DNA from: Pseudonocardiaceae bacterium YIM PH 21723
Lineage (GTDB): Bacteria; Actinomycetota; Actinomycetes; Mycobacteriales; Pseudonocardiaceae
Assembly: GCA_003600225.1 (NCBI GenBank)
Contig: QZFT01000014.1
Span: 62,001-126,000 of the forward strand
DNA length: 64,000 nucleotides
Direction of reading: 5' to 3'
The notes under the pieces were generated by a model, which was not told where the DNA came from, did not search any database, and saw only the letters and a list, made by a program, of their open reading frames with translations. Position 1 is the first letter of the stretch, and the number at the start of each line of letters is the position of its first letter. Below, one piece after another: positions 1 to 8,279 of the stretch. The position numbers and the translations under genes were made by a program.

Positions 1-125
1 TGCGCGGGATCACCGAGCGGCTGCTGGAGGCGGCCGAGCGGGAGCTCTGGGCCGAGCCGGACCAGGCCACTCTGGATCAGTTGCGGGCCGTCTACCTGGA
101 TCTTGAAGGTCAGCTGGAAAGTTGA
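1..125 (+). CDS. cobN: Cobaltochelatase CobN, C-terminal end (5' truncated by window edge)
   Basis: Only the last 40 codons are in the window; the frame begins at base 3 and ends in TGA. The residues (ITERLLEAAERELW, then LRAVYLDLEGQLES) resemble the extreme C-terminus of CobN, the large subunit that inserts cobalt into hydrogenobyrinic acid a,c-diamide in the aerobic B12 pathway. The assignment rests on a short tail, but the pathway context is strong: the ChlID-type AAA+/VWA partner, cobO and cobB lie 10 kb downstream on the same strand. Further cob genes may lie upstream of the window. A hairpin follows the stop within 15 bases. Confidence 0.72.
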   Translation, partial: RGITERLLEAAERELWAEPDQATLDQLRAVYLDLEGQLES

Positions 126-139
126 GTCGAAGATCGTGT

Positions 140-168
140 GCCGGGTGAACTTGCGGTGTTCGCCCGGC
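140..168 (+). terminator. Hairpin terminator after cobN
   Basis: An 11-bp inverted repeat (GCCGGGTGAAC / GTTCGCCCGGC, one mismatch) with a 7-base loop starts 14 bases after the cobN stop. There is no T-run, as is common for actinobacterial terminators. Confidence 0.55.
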
Positions 169-340
169 GCGCGGCACTCGTCCAGGGTGGTGACGCCTTA
201 CGCCGTTCGAGGGCTGAAGGCGTTTACCGCATTCCAGAAGTCATCGGAAGATTTATGGGGAATTCCACCCGTAAGGGCTAAGATCGTTAGGCTGTTTGTG
301 AGCCAGCCCACGTTGTTCGGGGTGGTGGGGCGCTTCTGGT

Positions 341-470
341 GGTCGTCGAAGGATGGCTTTGGAGGGGGAGACGGGCTCGGGGCCGCGTCTTTCCTGCTGG
401 CGTGTCGGGTAGGGGCACGCCGGCCTGGCGGTCGGGGCCGCTGCGCGGGTAGGAGTGGAGCTTATTGAGT
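341..470 (+). repeat. Oriented intergenic element B, copy 1
   Basis: This is the first of six copies of an element whose core reads GTCGAAGGATGGCTTTGGAG, then GGGGAGACGGG, TCTTTCCTGC, TGTCGGGT and GGGGCACGCC. It lies after cobN in the same orientation. It continues through GTCGGGGCCGCTGCGCGGG into the 30-nt array at 471, an arrangement repeated in inverted form at 51.2 kb. Short reading frames exist on both strands but the pattern of change between copies is not codon-like. The bases between 168 and 341 show nothing I recognise. Confidence 0.75.
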
Positions 471-550
471 GAGGGGCACCCTTACTGCGCTCAATGCAGT
501 GAGGGTGCCCCTCACTGCGCTCAACGCAGTGTGGGTGCCCCTTACTGCAT
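471..550. repeat. 30-nt period hairpin array, copy 1
   Basis: Units run 471-500, 501-530 and a truncated 531-550. Each unit is about ten bases of GAGGG(T/G)GCCC type followed by CTNACTGCGCTCAACGCAGT, whose last 17 bases form the hairpin ACTGCG-CTCAA-CGCAGT. The first unit carries GGGGCACC and later ones GGGTGCCCC, so the whole array is also palindromic. It ends at CTGCAT like the arrays at 10.0 and 51.1 kb. Confidence 0.85.
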
Positions 551-628
551 GTCCCGATGATCATGGGTCACGCACAAGAGCCCCACGTGTCCCACCAGGC
601 CCTCGCGCCCCAGCCGCTGCGCACTTAT

Positions 629-674
629 CCGTCTTCAAGACCGGAAACAGGGCACTTTTCGGTCTTGAAGACGG
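629..674. terminator. CCGTCTTCAAGACCG hairpin, 3' of the minus-strand hydrolase
   Basis: Arms of 19 bases at 629-647 and 656-674 with one mismatch and an 8-base loop. It lies 44 bases beyond the stop of the minus-strand gene at 718, so it may act as its terminator. The same hairpin, extended to a perfect 23 bp, occurs at 50956-51009, and a related one occurs at 46481-46541. Confidence 0.6.
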
Positions 675-717
675 AAAAGCAGGAGCCGTCGCCACCCAAC
701 GCACCCAGTCAGAGTGC

Positions 718-1437
718 TCAGAAGCTCTGGCGGACGGCCGCGTCGATGGTGGACACCACCGCGTCGGGCGCCTTCTGCAGTACCTGGTCCGGGGAGCAGT
801 CGACCCTGGCGAAGACCGAGATGTTCGGATGCGCCGCCGTTACCTCGTCGAGGGCCTCGCGCTGCGCGGCGGGCGAACCGCCTGCGACCACGCACTCCGC
901 GCCGCAGTGCAGCGCGCCGAAGTCGAGCTCGCCCGCGGCCTGGTCCAGTTCGACCAGCACGTCGCCGGCTTCCGCGCCGGACAGCTGCGACGACCGGCCG
1001 AACAGCCGGGACAGCAGGCCGCCGCCGGGAACTCGTGGCCGCTCGCCGCCGCGCAGCACGCTGACCGGGTAGCCGCCGTCCACCAGGACGAGGCCGGCCA
1101 CCTGTTCCGGGTTGGCTACCGCGTAGGCCACCGCGAGGGTGGCGCCCGCCGACCAGCCGACCAAGATCGGTTTCTGCACGCCGGTGGACTCGACGACCCG
1201 GCCGATGTCCTCCAGCGCACCGGACAGGGAGTAGTCCGCCGACGCGCCCGACTGCCCCCGGCCCCTGGCGTCGAAGCGGATCGCGCGGTAGTTCCCGGCC
1301 AGCCGCTCGATGACCAGGTCCCAGTCCCGCACCGTGCCGAGGGCGCCGTTGAGGAACAGCATCGGGGGTGTGCCGCCCGGTGCATCCTCCACGTGCAGTT
1401 GGGTGTCGGAAGTCTGGACCGTGAGCTGTACGGACAT
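718..1437 (-). CDS. Alpha/beta hydrolase-fold protein, possibly catalytically impaired
   Basis: A 239-residue alpha/beta hydrolase. It has the oxyanion region (MLFLNGALGTVRDWD), the strand-turn FDARGRGQS and a nucleophile elbow GWSAG. The usual late motif with the catalytic His (as in GxGHxxxxxxPxxV) reads DCSPDQVLQKAPDAV here, with no His at the expected spot, so enzymatic activity is uncertain. The ATG at 1437 is chosen because AAAGGGA lies about 10 bases upstream; an in-frame GTG at 1470 lacks this. It follows a second hydrolase on the same strand by 89 bases, so the two are probably co-transcribed. Substrate unknown. Confidence 0.8.
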   Translation of the reverse strand: MSVQLTVQTSDTQLHVEDAPGGTPPMLFLNGALGTVRDWDLVIERLAGNYRAIRFDARGRGQSGASADYSLSGALEDIGRVVESTGVQKPILVGWSAGATLAVAYAVANPEQVAGLVLVDGGYPVSVLRGGERPRVPGGGLLSRLFGRSSQLSGAEAGDVLVELDQAAGELDFGALHCGAECVVAGGSPAAQREALDEVTAAHPNISVFARVDCSPDQVLQKAPDAVVSTIDAAVRQSF

Positions 1438-1526
1438 GGTGATCACGTCCCTTTGATCATGGTCGGTCACCGATGACCGGCATCACTCCACCCTGGCACA
1501 GATCCGGATCTCGTGTCGCCGGACAT

Positions 1527-2480
1527 TCAGAGGCGGGTGTCCAGCCAATCGGTGGCCGTTCGGAGTGCCTTGTCCCGTACCGGTTTCGCGGACAGGAACA
1601 GGTCGTGCATGCCGTCGGCGATCTCCACCTGGTGCACCTTCAGGCCCAGCCGCGCCCCGTAGGTGATCATGTCCCGCACGTTGAGCACGGTGTCCGCCCG
1701 CAGGGCCGCCTCGGAGAAGTGCGCGGTGAACAGGCTCTTGTCCGAGTGCATCAGCAGCGTGGGCACATCCACGTCCAGGCCGCGGTGCACCTGCGCGTGC
1801 GCCCGGCGGATCGCGCGGAACCAGCCCGCGTACACCGGGAATCCGGGGATGGGTTTCCAGGTCAGGTCGAAATCCCACTCGCCGTGCGCGGTGCTTGAGA
1901 TGGACTTCCCGTACAGGTCGCCGACCCCGGCCGGGATGACCTGCGTCGGCCGCAGCCTGCCGAGCGGATCCAGCAACCGGGTGCCCGCGGTGCGGAAGAC
2001 CCACGGTTTGGCCAGCTCCAGCCACGGGCTGTTCAGGATCAACGCACCCAGCATGTCGTGGCCGCGCCGGGCGTTTGCCCACAGCGGGGTGACCAGGCCG
2101 CCGGTGGAGTGCCCCATCACCGCCAGCCGCCGGTGCCCGTCGGCCTTGATCAGCTCGATCGCCGCATCGATGTCCTCGAAGTACTCGGCGACGTCGGTGC
2201 AGTACGCGGGCAGCTGTCCCGGCAGCAGCGAGCGGCCGTATCGGCGCAGGTCGAGGCCGTAGAAGTCGAAGCCGAGCTCGGCGAACCGCTCGGCGACGTG
2301 CGTCTGGAAGAAGTAGTCCGACCAGCCGTGTACGTAGAGGACCGCGCCTCGCGGGGAGTGCGTGGCCGCCATCAACCGCACCAGGGTGGCTACCGTGCGT
2401 TCACCGTGGCTGATTCCCAGCTCGATGACGCGCGCCGTGTACGGCTCGCCGAGCACATCGACCGTGACCTCCGGGTTCAT
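1527..2480 (-). CDS. Alpha/beta hydrolase, serine aminopeptidase S33/lysophospholipase-like
   Basis: A 317-residue hydrolase of the S33/monoacylglycerol-lipase-like group. Visible are YVHGWSDYFFQ (oxyanion hole), LDLRRYGRS, the nucleophile elbow GHSTGG near residue 120 and a late GMHD supplying the catalytic His. No signal peptide or membrane segment is evident, so it should be cytoplasmic. The ATG at 2480 gives a start close to the first conserved strand; upstream in-frame extension to 2642 would overlap the promoter region and start of the divergent protease gene. Probably the first gene of a two-gene unit with the hydrolase at 718. The exact substrate cannot be told. Confidence 0.87.
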   Translation of the reverse strand: MNPEVTVDVLGEPYTARVIELGISHGERTVATLVRLMAATHSPRGAVLYVHGWSDYFFQTHVAERFAELGFDFYGLDLRRYGRSLLPGQLPAYCTDVAEYFEDIDAAIELIKADGHRRLAVMGHSTGGLVTPLWANARRGHDMLGALILNSPWLELAKPWVFRTAGTRLLDPLGRLRPTQVIPAGVGDLYGKSISSTAHGEWDFDLTWKPIPGFPVYAGWFRAIRRAHAQVHRGLDVDVPTLLMHSDKSLFTAHFSEAALRADTVLNVRDMITYGARLGLKVHQVEIADGMHDLFLSAKPVRDKALRTATDWLDTRL

Positions 2481-2589
2481 GGCGATATTCTGCCCTGAAC
2501 CGCCGGGATTCGACCCACTGAATCGCAGTATCCGATCTTGTTCTACCGTGATGGCCTTGCTCACCCTCGGTGAAGGAGATCGGTTCTCG

Positions 2590-3372
2590 ATGGCACGGCG
2601 TACTTTCCGGACGGTTGCCGCGGTGACCGCGATGGCGGCCAACGTCGGCGCAGGTGTACTGGCCGGTCAGTCCGACGCGGCAGCGGCCCCGGCGATCGTC
2701 AACGGTCAGCAGGCCGATATCGGGAGCTTCCCGTACCTGGTGGCGATTTCCAGCACCTCCGGCAGCCAGTTCTGCGGTGGCGCGCTGGTCGCCCCGGACA
2801 AGGTGCTCACCGCCGCGCACTGCCTGGCTCCCCGGCAGAAGTCGGGCGTCGAGGTGACCGTCGGCCGGACCGACATGCGGACCTCGGACGGCGAGTCGGC
2901 CCGGGTGAAGAACTGGTGGATCCACCCCGCGTTCCGGCAGGTGGACGGCGGCGACGACGTCGCGGTGATCACCCTGGACCGCAAGCTGCACGCGCCGGTG
3001 ATCCCGATGGTCCGGTCCGACGAGACCTGGGTCTACCGGGTGGGCAACCAGGCCACCGTGGCCGGCTGGGGTGACCTGAACGAGAACGGTGCCCGCACCA
3101 CGACGCTGCACAGCGCCACCGTGCCGATCATGCCGGACCAGCAGTGCGCCGCCGACTACCAGGGCGTTCGGCAGGACTCCATGGTGTGCGCCGGATACCA
3201 GGAGGGCGGCGTCGACAGCTGCCAGGGCGATTCCGGCGGCCCGTTGGTCTACGCGGGCCGGGTGATCGGCGTCGTCTCTTTCGGCGAGGGCTGCGCGCGG
3301 GCCGGGAAACCGGGCGTCTACACCCGGATCGCCAACTTCCGCCAGGTCATCGACGAGCAGGTCCGCTCGTAA
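2590..3372 (+). CDS. Secreted trypsin-like serine protease (S1A), protease 1
   Basis: A 260-residue S1A protease. It has an N-terminal signal peptide of about 30 residues ending in Ala-rich sequence, then the mature-type start IVNGQ, the His motif TAAHC, the Asp motif DDVAVITL, and the Ser motif DSCQGDSGGP. The Asp six residues before the catalytic Ser predicts cleavage after Arg or Lys. The ATG at 2590 follows GAAGGAG by 10 bases. It is transcribed away from the hydrolase at 2480 and lies 115 bases before a second trypsin-like gene. Pro-Ala rather than Arg precedes IVNG, so zymogen activation may need another enzyme. Confidence 0.93.
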   Translation: MARRTFRTVAAVTAMAANVGAGVLAGQSDAAAAPAIVNGQQADIGSFPYLVAISSTSGSQFCGGALVAPDKVLTAAHCLAPRQKSGVEVTVGRTDMRTSDGESARVKNWWIHPAFRQVDGGDDVAVITLDRKLHAPVIPMVRSDETWVYRVGNQATVAGWGDLNENGARTTTLHSATVPIMPDQQCAADYQGVRQDSMVCAGYQEGGVDSCQGDSGGPLVYAGRVIGVVSFGEGCARAGKPGVYTRIANFRQVIDEQVRS

Positions 3373-3487
3373 CACTCGTGTGAAGCGAATTCGGAATCAC
3401 CCTCGATTCACCCGGCCAAACTGCCCCAAGATCGTTTCTTTGTGCCAGGTTGGACCGAAGCCGTTCGTTTGCCGAGGGAGCTCGCCC

Positions 3488-4282
3488 ATGCGCCGTGTGC
3501 TGACCGGACTGATCGCCGCCTGCCTGCTGGTTCCGCTGCTGGCGAGTCCGGCCGGCGCCGAGCCCAGAGTGGTCGGGGGTAGCCGGGTCAGCGTGGCCAC
3601 CTTCCCCTGGGTCGTCTACCTGGCGGACAGCAATGGATCGCAGTTCTGCGGCGGCACGCTGGTCAAGCCGAACAAGGTGCTGACCGCCGCGCACTGCACG
3701 GTCAATACCAGGGCCGCCCAGATCAAGGTGGTGGCCGGCCGTGACGACAAGAAGGCCAAGCCGCCCGTCGGCAAGCCCGACCAGCCACTGCCCGGCAGTG
3801 TGTCGACGGTGAAGCGGATCTGGATCGAGCCGGGCTTCACCAATGTCGAGCAGGGCCGGGATGTCTCGGTCCTGACCCTGAACACCTCCCTGGGCAAGGA
3901 CACCATGGACCTGGCCGGCGCCGGCGACGGCGGCCTGTATGCGCCGGGCCAGCAGGCGACCATCCTGGGCTGGGGCAACACCAGTCAGTCGCCCGGCAGT
4001 GAATCCCGGTACCTGATGGGCGCCACCGTGCCGATCGTGTCCGACGCGCAGTGCAGGCAGTGGTACCCGTCGTTCAAGTCGCCGGAGATGGTGTGCGCCG
4101 GCTACGAACAGGGCGGGGTGGACACCTGCCAGGGCGACTCCGGCGGCCCGATGGTGGTCGGCACGAAGCTGATCGGCGTCACCTCGTGGGGCGATGGCTG
4201 CGCCCAGGCACGCAAGCCCGGCGTGTATGCCCGGGTCGCCAACTACGCCGACCACATCCAGGCGGAACTCGCGAAGCCCTAG
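3488..4282 (+). CDS. Secreted trypsin-like serine protease (S1A), protease 2
   Basis: A 264-residue secreted protease with a signal peptide (hydrophobic LIAACLLVPLLAS), then R-VVGG, so it could be activated by another trypsin. Catalytic motifs TAAHC, RDVSVLTL and DTCQGDSGGP are intact, with the trypsin-type Asp in the specificity pocket. The ATG at 3488 has GAGGGAG 8-13 bases upstream. Its stop codon overlaps that of the convergent NTF2-like gene by four bases. It resembles its neighbour at 2590 and the trio at 7.4-10 kb, which indicates local gene duplication. Confidence 0.93.
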   Translation: MRRVLTGLIAACLLVPLLASPAGAEPRVVGGSRVSVATFPWVVYLADSNGSQFCGGTLVKPNKVLTAAHCTVNTRAAQIKVVAGRDDKKAKPPVGKPDQPLPGSVSTVKRIWIEPGFTNVEQGRDVSVLTLNTSLGKDTMDLAGAGDGGLYAPGQQATILGWGNTSQSPGSESRYLMGATVPIVSDAQCRQWYPSFKSPEMVCAGYEQGGVDTCQGDSGGPMVVGTKLIGVTSWGDGCAQARKPGVYARVANYADHIQAELAKP

Positions 4283-4668
4283 AAGCCCGCGTCCTTCTTG
4301 ATCTGCTCGAACCGGGCTCCCATGGCCTCCGCGAGGGCCTGGAGCCCGGACAGCGGGCGCACCATCACGGTGAACTCGCTGATCTTGCCGTCCTCGTTCA
4401 GCCGGATGAAGTCGGCGCCCTCGATCTGCTTGTCGCCCACCGTCGCCTGGAAGACCAGCACCTCGTCGCGGCCGTCGGCGGAGACGACCTCCCGGATGTA
4501 GCGGAAGTCCTGGAACACCTCGAAGACGTTGCGCAGGATCGCCAGGGTGATGGCCTTGCCCGGGTAGGGGAGGAACACGGCGGGGCTGGTGAACACCACG
4601 TCCTCGGCGAGGAGGTCCCGCACTGCTTCGAAGTCAGCGGATTCGACGGCCTGACGGAACGTGGACAT
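4279..4668 (-). CDS. NTF2-like/SnoaL-like small protein
   Basis: A 129-residue protein with the pattern of the NTF2-like fold (FRQAVESADFEAVRDLLAEDVVFTSP at the start, then FIRLNEDGKISEFTVMVRP). Family members bind small hydrophobic ligands or act as cyclases, isomerases or dehydratases, so function cannot be set from sequence. The ATG at 4668 is preferred over the GTG at 4674 because AAGGGG sits about 7 bases upstream of the ATG and would overlap the GTG. It converges on protease 2. Upstream lie 96 bases with no gene and then a palindrome. Confidence 0.8.
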   Translation of the reverse strand: MSTFRQAVESADFEAVRDLLAEDVVFTSPAVFLPYPGKAITLAILRNVFEVFQDFRYIREVVSADGRDEVLVFQATVGDKQIEGADFIRLNEDGKISEFTVMVRPLSGLQALAEAMGARFEQIKKDAGF

Positions 4669-4764
4669 GCCCACCCCTTATTTTGTGACACTGTTACGTA
4701 ACCAGTATGCGGATCCACATAGTTACTGTCCAGTAGCCAATTTCCCGGCCATACCTCCGTAGTC

Positions 4765-4817
4765 CCGAAGTTGGCGATGTCCGGGACAAAGAGCGCCCCG
4801 AACATCGCCGACTTCGG
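4765..4817. repeat. Intergenic palindrome, CCGAAGTTGGCGATGT type
   Basis: Arms of 21 bases at 4765-4785 and 4797-4817 with two mismatches that remain G-U pairable in RNA. It ends 13 bases beyond the stop of the minus-strand bioF, so it fits a terminator position. A second copy with perfect arms lies at 29969-30023. Confidence 0.75.
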
Positions 4818-4829
4818 AGCAGTGGGCCG

Positions 4830-5999
4830 TCAGGGTTTGGTGCGCGCGAGCACCTCGACGGCGCGGCTGACCTCGGCCGGGGTGAGGTCCGCCCGGGCGG
4901 TGAGCCGCAGCCGGGACACGGTGTCCGGCACCGAGGGCGGCCGGAAACAGCCCACCTGGACGCCCTCCGCCCGGCAGTTCGCGGCCCAGGCCACGGCCGC
5001 CTCCGGGGACGGCGCCCGCACCGAGACCACCGCGGCCGCCGGCTGGGACGCGTCCAGTCCCGCGTGCCGCAACTGCTCGGCCATCTCCACCGCGATCGCC
5101 CGGCAGCGACCGGCCAGGCCCGGCTCGTCGCCGAGCAGCTGCGCGGCGGCCAGCGCGCCCGCCGCGGCAGCCGGTGCCAGTGCCGTGTCGAAGATGAAGG
5201 TGCGGGCCGTCGAGACCAGGTAGTCGATCACCCGGCGCGGGCCCAGCACCGCTCCACCCTGGGCGCCGAGGGCCTTGGACAGCGTCGTGGTGATCACCAC
5301 GTCCGCCCGGCCCGCGAGCCCGGCCGCCGCGGCCGCGCCCTGGCCGCGGTCGCCGACCACGCCGAGGCCGTGCGCGTCGTCCACGATCAGGCCGGCGCCG
5401 AATTCCCTGGCCAGCGCGCCGAGCTCGACCAGCGGTGCGAGGTCGCCGTCCACCGAGAACACCGCGTCGCTGACCAGCAGCGCCCGCTTCTTGGTGTTTT
5501 CCGCCAGCGCTGTGCGGGCCTCCTGGACATCGCCGTGCGCGAAGGTGCTGACCTGCGCGCGGCTCAGCCGGGCGCCGTCGATCAGTGACGCGTGATTGGC
5601 GGCGTCGGACACGATCAATGTGCCGGGGGAGGACAGCGCCTGCAGCACGGCCAGGTTCGCCGCGTAGCCGGTCGCGAAGACCAGCGCCGCCTCGGTGCCA
5701 CACAGCTGGGCGAGGGTGTACTCCAGTTCGGCGTGCAGTTCCGTGGTGCCGGTGACCACCCGCGAACCGGTCGCCCCCGCGCCCCAGCGGCGCGCGGCGG
5801 CCGCGGCCGCCCCGGTCACCTCCGGGTGCCGGGTCAGTCCCAGGTAGTCGTTGCCGGCCAGGTCCAGCAGCCGGCTGTAGGCGGGGCGGGGGCGCAGGGT
5901 GCGGATCAGCCCGGCTTTCGCGCGGGTGGCGGTGCGCAGGTCCACCCAGCGGAACGCCTCGAAGTCGGAGGAATCAGCTGCAGCGGTGTCTGATGTCAC
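4830..5999 (-). CDS. bioF: 8-amino-7-oxononanoate synthase
   Basis: A 389-residue PLP enzyme of the alpha-oxoamine synthase family. It condenses pimeloyl-thioester with alanine in the first committed step of biotin ring formation. Seen: GNDYLGLTRHPEV near the N-terminus, GSRVVTGTTELH, the PLP-binding DDAHGLGVVG, and TTTLSKALGAQGG with the Schiff-base Lys near residue 241. Length matches the family. It starts with GTG and is divergent from a cytochrome P450 whose start is only 17 bases away. No other bio gene is in the window. Other alpha-oxoamine synthases (e.g. KBL) are less likely given the motifs and length. Confidence 0.9.
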   Translation of the reverse strand: MTSDTAAADSSDFEAFRWVDLRTATRAKAGLIRTLRPRPAYSRLLDLAGNDYLGLTRHPEVTGAAAAAARRWGAGATGSRVVTGTTELHAELEYTLAQLCGTEAALVFATGYAANLAVLQALSSPGTLIVSDAANHASLIDGARLSRAQVSTFAHGDVQEARTALAENTKKRALLVSDAVFSVDGDLAPLVELGALAREFGAGLIVDDAHGLGVVGDRGQGAAAAAGLAGRADVVITTTLSKALGAQGGAVLGPRRVIDYLVSTARTFIFDTALAPAAAAGALAAAQLLGDEPGLAGRCRAIAVEMAEQLRHAGLDASQPAAAVVSVRAPSPEAAVAWAANCRAEGVQVGCFRPPSVPDTVSRLRLTARADLTPAEVSRAVEVLARTKP

Positions 6000-6016
6000 G
6001 AGAGCAGTCTCGCACT

Positions 6017-7285
6017 ATGCGATCAGCCGATTGTTACCGTGCACTGGTGCATCCGGCGCAACTGGCAACCGACCTGTTCGGAGCGGAGTTCATCGCCCGC
6101 CCGGAACCGGTGCACGCCATGCTGCGTGACCAGGCACCGGTGGCGTATCACCCGGCTACCGACCTATGGCTGGTGAGCCGCTACGCCGATATCCGCACGG
6201 TGCTGGCCGACGACCGCACCTTCGCGCCGGACAACGCGCTGCACGCCGTCACCCCGCTGTCCGTGGCCGCCCTGCGGGTCCTCGCCCGGCACCGGTTCAG
6301 CCTGCCGCCGACCCTGGCCAACAACGCCACCGAGACCCACCCCGGGCTGCGCAGGCTCGTCGCCGGCTTCTTCGACCGCGAGGCGGTCACCGCGGCCGAG
6401 CCCGGCATCCGGGAACTGGCCGCGAAACTGATCGCGCCGGTCGCCGCCACCGAGGGGCCGGTCGACCTGGTGGCCGCGCTGGCCGCGGAACTGCCCACCA
6501 GGGTGCTCTACGACCTGATCGGTGTCCCGCTGGAAACCCTGGACGTGGATCTGGCGCAGATCAAGGAGTGGAGCGGGGCCGGACTGGAGCTGTTCTGGGG
6601 CCGCCCCGGCCCGGACCGGCAACTGGACCTGGCCCGGCTGTCCGGTGAGTTCCACCAGTGGATCGCCGCGCGCATCCGGGCGGCCACCCCCGGTGCCCCG
6701 GACCTGTTCGGCCGGCTGGCCGGGCATCGGGTGCCGGACGGCTCACCGCTGAAGCTGGCCGACGCGGTCGGCGTGTGCTTCTTCCTGCTGATCGCCGGGC
6801 AGGAGACGACCGCCCAGCTGCTGTCCACCGTGCTGCACCGGATGCTCGCCGACCGCCCCCTGTGGACCAGGCTCGCTCAGGGCGAGCGGGGCCTGGCGGC
6901 GGCCTGCGTCGAGGAGGTGCTGCGCCGCGAGCCCTCGGTGGTCACCTGGAAACGGCAGACCACCCGCGAGGTCGACCTGGCCGGGGTGCGGCTGCCCGCC
7001 GGGGCCAAGGTGCTGCTGATGCTGGCCGCGGCCGGCTCGGACGAAACGGTGCACGACCAGCCGGAACAGCTGTGCCCGATGCGCCCGAACGCCCGGAGGC
7101 ACCTGGCCTTCGGGCACGGCAAGCACTTCTGCGTCGGCGCCGAACTGGCCCGCACCGAGTCCGCCGTGGTGCTGGACCAGCTGGCCCGCACCCTGCCGGA
7201 GCTGCGCCCGGTTCCTGGGCCGGACCCCGAATACCTCGGATTGCTGTCCTTTCGGGCACCGCTGAAAGTGCGCGCAACGCACTAA
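6017..7285 (+). CDS. Cytochrome P450
   Basis: A 422-residue bacterial class I type P450. The I-helix reads AGQETT, the K-helix ExxR is EEVLR, and the haem loop is FGHGKHFCVG with the Cys ligand near residue 372. No redox partner genes are adjacent. An upstream in-frame ATG at 5993 would run into bioF, so ATG 6017 is used; no clear ribosome binding site decides this. The head-to-head arrangement with bioF recalls bacterial P450s that supply pimeloyl precursors (BioI), but that link is inference only. The C-terminal tail LLSFRAPLKVR is typical of actinobacterial P450s. Confidence 0.9.
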   Translation: MRSADCYRALVHPAQLATDLFGAEFIARPEPVHAMLRDQAPVAYHPATDLWLVSRYADIRTVLADDRTFAPDNALHAVTPLSVAALRVLARHRFSLPPTLANNATETHPGLRRLVAGFFDREAVTAAEPGIRELAAKLIAPVAATEGPVDLVAALAAELPTRVLYDLIGVPLETLDVDLAQIKEWSGAGLELFWGRPGPDRQLDLARLSGEFHQWIAARIRAATPGAPDLFGRLAGHRVPDGSPLKLADAVGVCFFLLIAGQETTAQLLSTVLHRMLADRPLWTRLAQGERGLAAACVEEVLRREPSVVTWKRQTTREVDLAGVRLPAGAKVLLMLAAAGSDETVHDQPEQLCPMRPNARRHLAFGHGKHFCVGAELARTESAVVLDQLARTLPELRPVPGPDPEYLGLLSFRAPLKVRATH

Positions 7286-7360
7286 GACGTGCCGGTCGCT
7301 CGGGTTAATCGGTGTAAATGTGCACCCGTCGGCACAGGCCAATGGCGGTTGGTGCGGGTC

Positions 7361-7389
7361 TTGTCAATTTGCTGCCATATATGGATATT
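7361..7389 (+). promoter_or_regulatory. Possible sigma-70-type promoter for protease 3
   Basis: TTGTCA at 7361 and GATATT at 7384 are separated by 17 bases, about 28 bases ahead of the gene start. The surrounding stretch is AT-rich for this genome. Identified by eye only. Confidence 0.35.
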
Positions 7390-7416
7390 CCCTGCCCATA
7401 ATTCAAGGAGGTTCAG

Positions 7417-8202
7417 ATGTCGGATCCCCTGCTCCGCATCTGCCGGATCGTCGGCGCCCTCGCCCTGACGATCGCCGCCGCTGTCTCCGCACCCGCGGTG
7501 GCGTCCGCCGACAACCGCATCGTGGGTGGCACCGCGGCCACCACCGATCAGTACCCGTGGACCGTCTACCTGGCCAGCGGCTCCACCGGAAGCGGCCAGT
7601 TCTGTGGTGGCACCCTGGTCCGCGCCAACAAGGTGATCACCGCCGCGCACTGCACCAAGGGCCGCACGCCGGCCAACACCTACGTGGTCGTCGGCCGCAC
7701 CGCGAAGAACACCACCGCGGGCACGGTCGCCAAGGTCTCGGCCATCTGGGTTCACCCCAGCTACGTCTCGGCGACCGCGGGTTCCGACGTCTCGGTGCTC
7801 ACGCTGAGCGCCGCCGTCACCCAGACCCCGGCCACCCTGGTGGAGACCGGGGACACCGCCCTGTACGCGGCGGGCACCAGCTCGAAGACCCTGGGCTGGG
7901 GCGCCACCAGTGAGGGTGGCGCGACGTCCAACAGCCTGCTGCAGGTCGACGTGCCCCTGGTCTCCGACAGCACCTGCGCCGCTTCCTACGGCGCCAACTT
8001 CAACGCGTCCGCGCACATCTGCGCCGGCCTGGCCGCGGGTGGCAAGGACTCCTGCCAGGGCGATTCCGGTGGCCCCCTGGTCGCCGGCGGCAAGCTGATC
8101 GGCGCCGTGTCCTGGGGCGAGGGTTGCGCCAGGGCCAACAAGTACGGGGTGTACACCCGGCTGATCACGTATCTGCCGCAGATCACCCCGCAGCTGGGGT
8201 AA
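7417..8202 (+). CDS. Secreted trypsin-like serine protease (S1A), protease 3
   Basis: A 261-residue secreted protease. The signal peptide (IVGALALTIAAAVSAPAVASA) is followed by DNR-IVGG, a classical zymogen junction cleavable by trypsin-like activity. Catalytic motifs TAAHC, SDVSVLTL and DSCQGDSGGP are intact and the pocket Asp predicts Arg/Lys specificity. AAGGAGG lies 7 bases before the ATG. It heads a run of three same-strand protease genes (7417, 8280, 9167) spaced 77 and 107 bases apart, probably tandem duplicates. Confidence 0.94.
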   Translation: MSDPLLRICRIVGALALTIAAAVSAPAVASADNRIVGGTAATTDQYPWTVYLASGSTGSGQFCGGTLVRANKVITAAHCTKGRTPANTYVVVGRTAKNTTAGTVAKVSAIWVHPSYVSATAGSDVSVLTLSAAVTQTPATLVETGDTALYAAGTSSKTLGWGATSEGGATSNSLLQVDVPLVSDSTCAASYGANFNASAHICAGLAAGGKDSCQGDSGGPLVAGGKLIGAVSWGEGCARANKYGVYTRLITYLPQITPQLG

Positions 8203-8279
8203 TCGGCTAAAACGATGGCAGGTCCGGTACCGGGCCGGGCCTGCCATACTTCGGCTCCCTGCGCCTGTTTGGAGGAGTC

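Noticed and set aside
103-468. A 121-codon plus-strand frame overlapping the cobN end
   Set aside because: It overlaps the cobN tail, the terminator hairpin and element B, and shows no protein family pattern.
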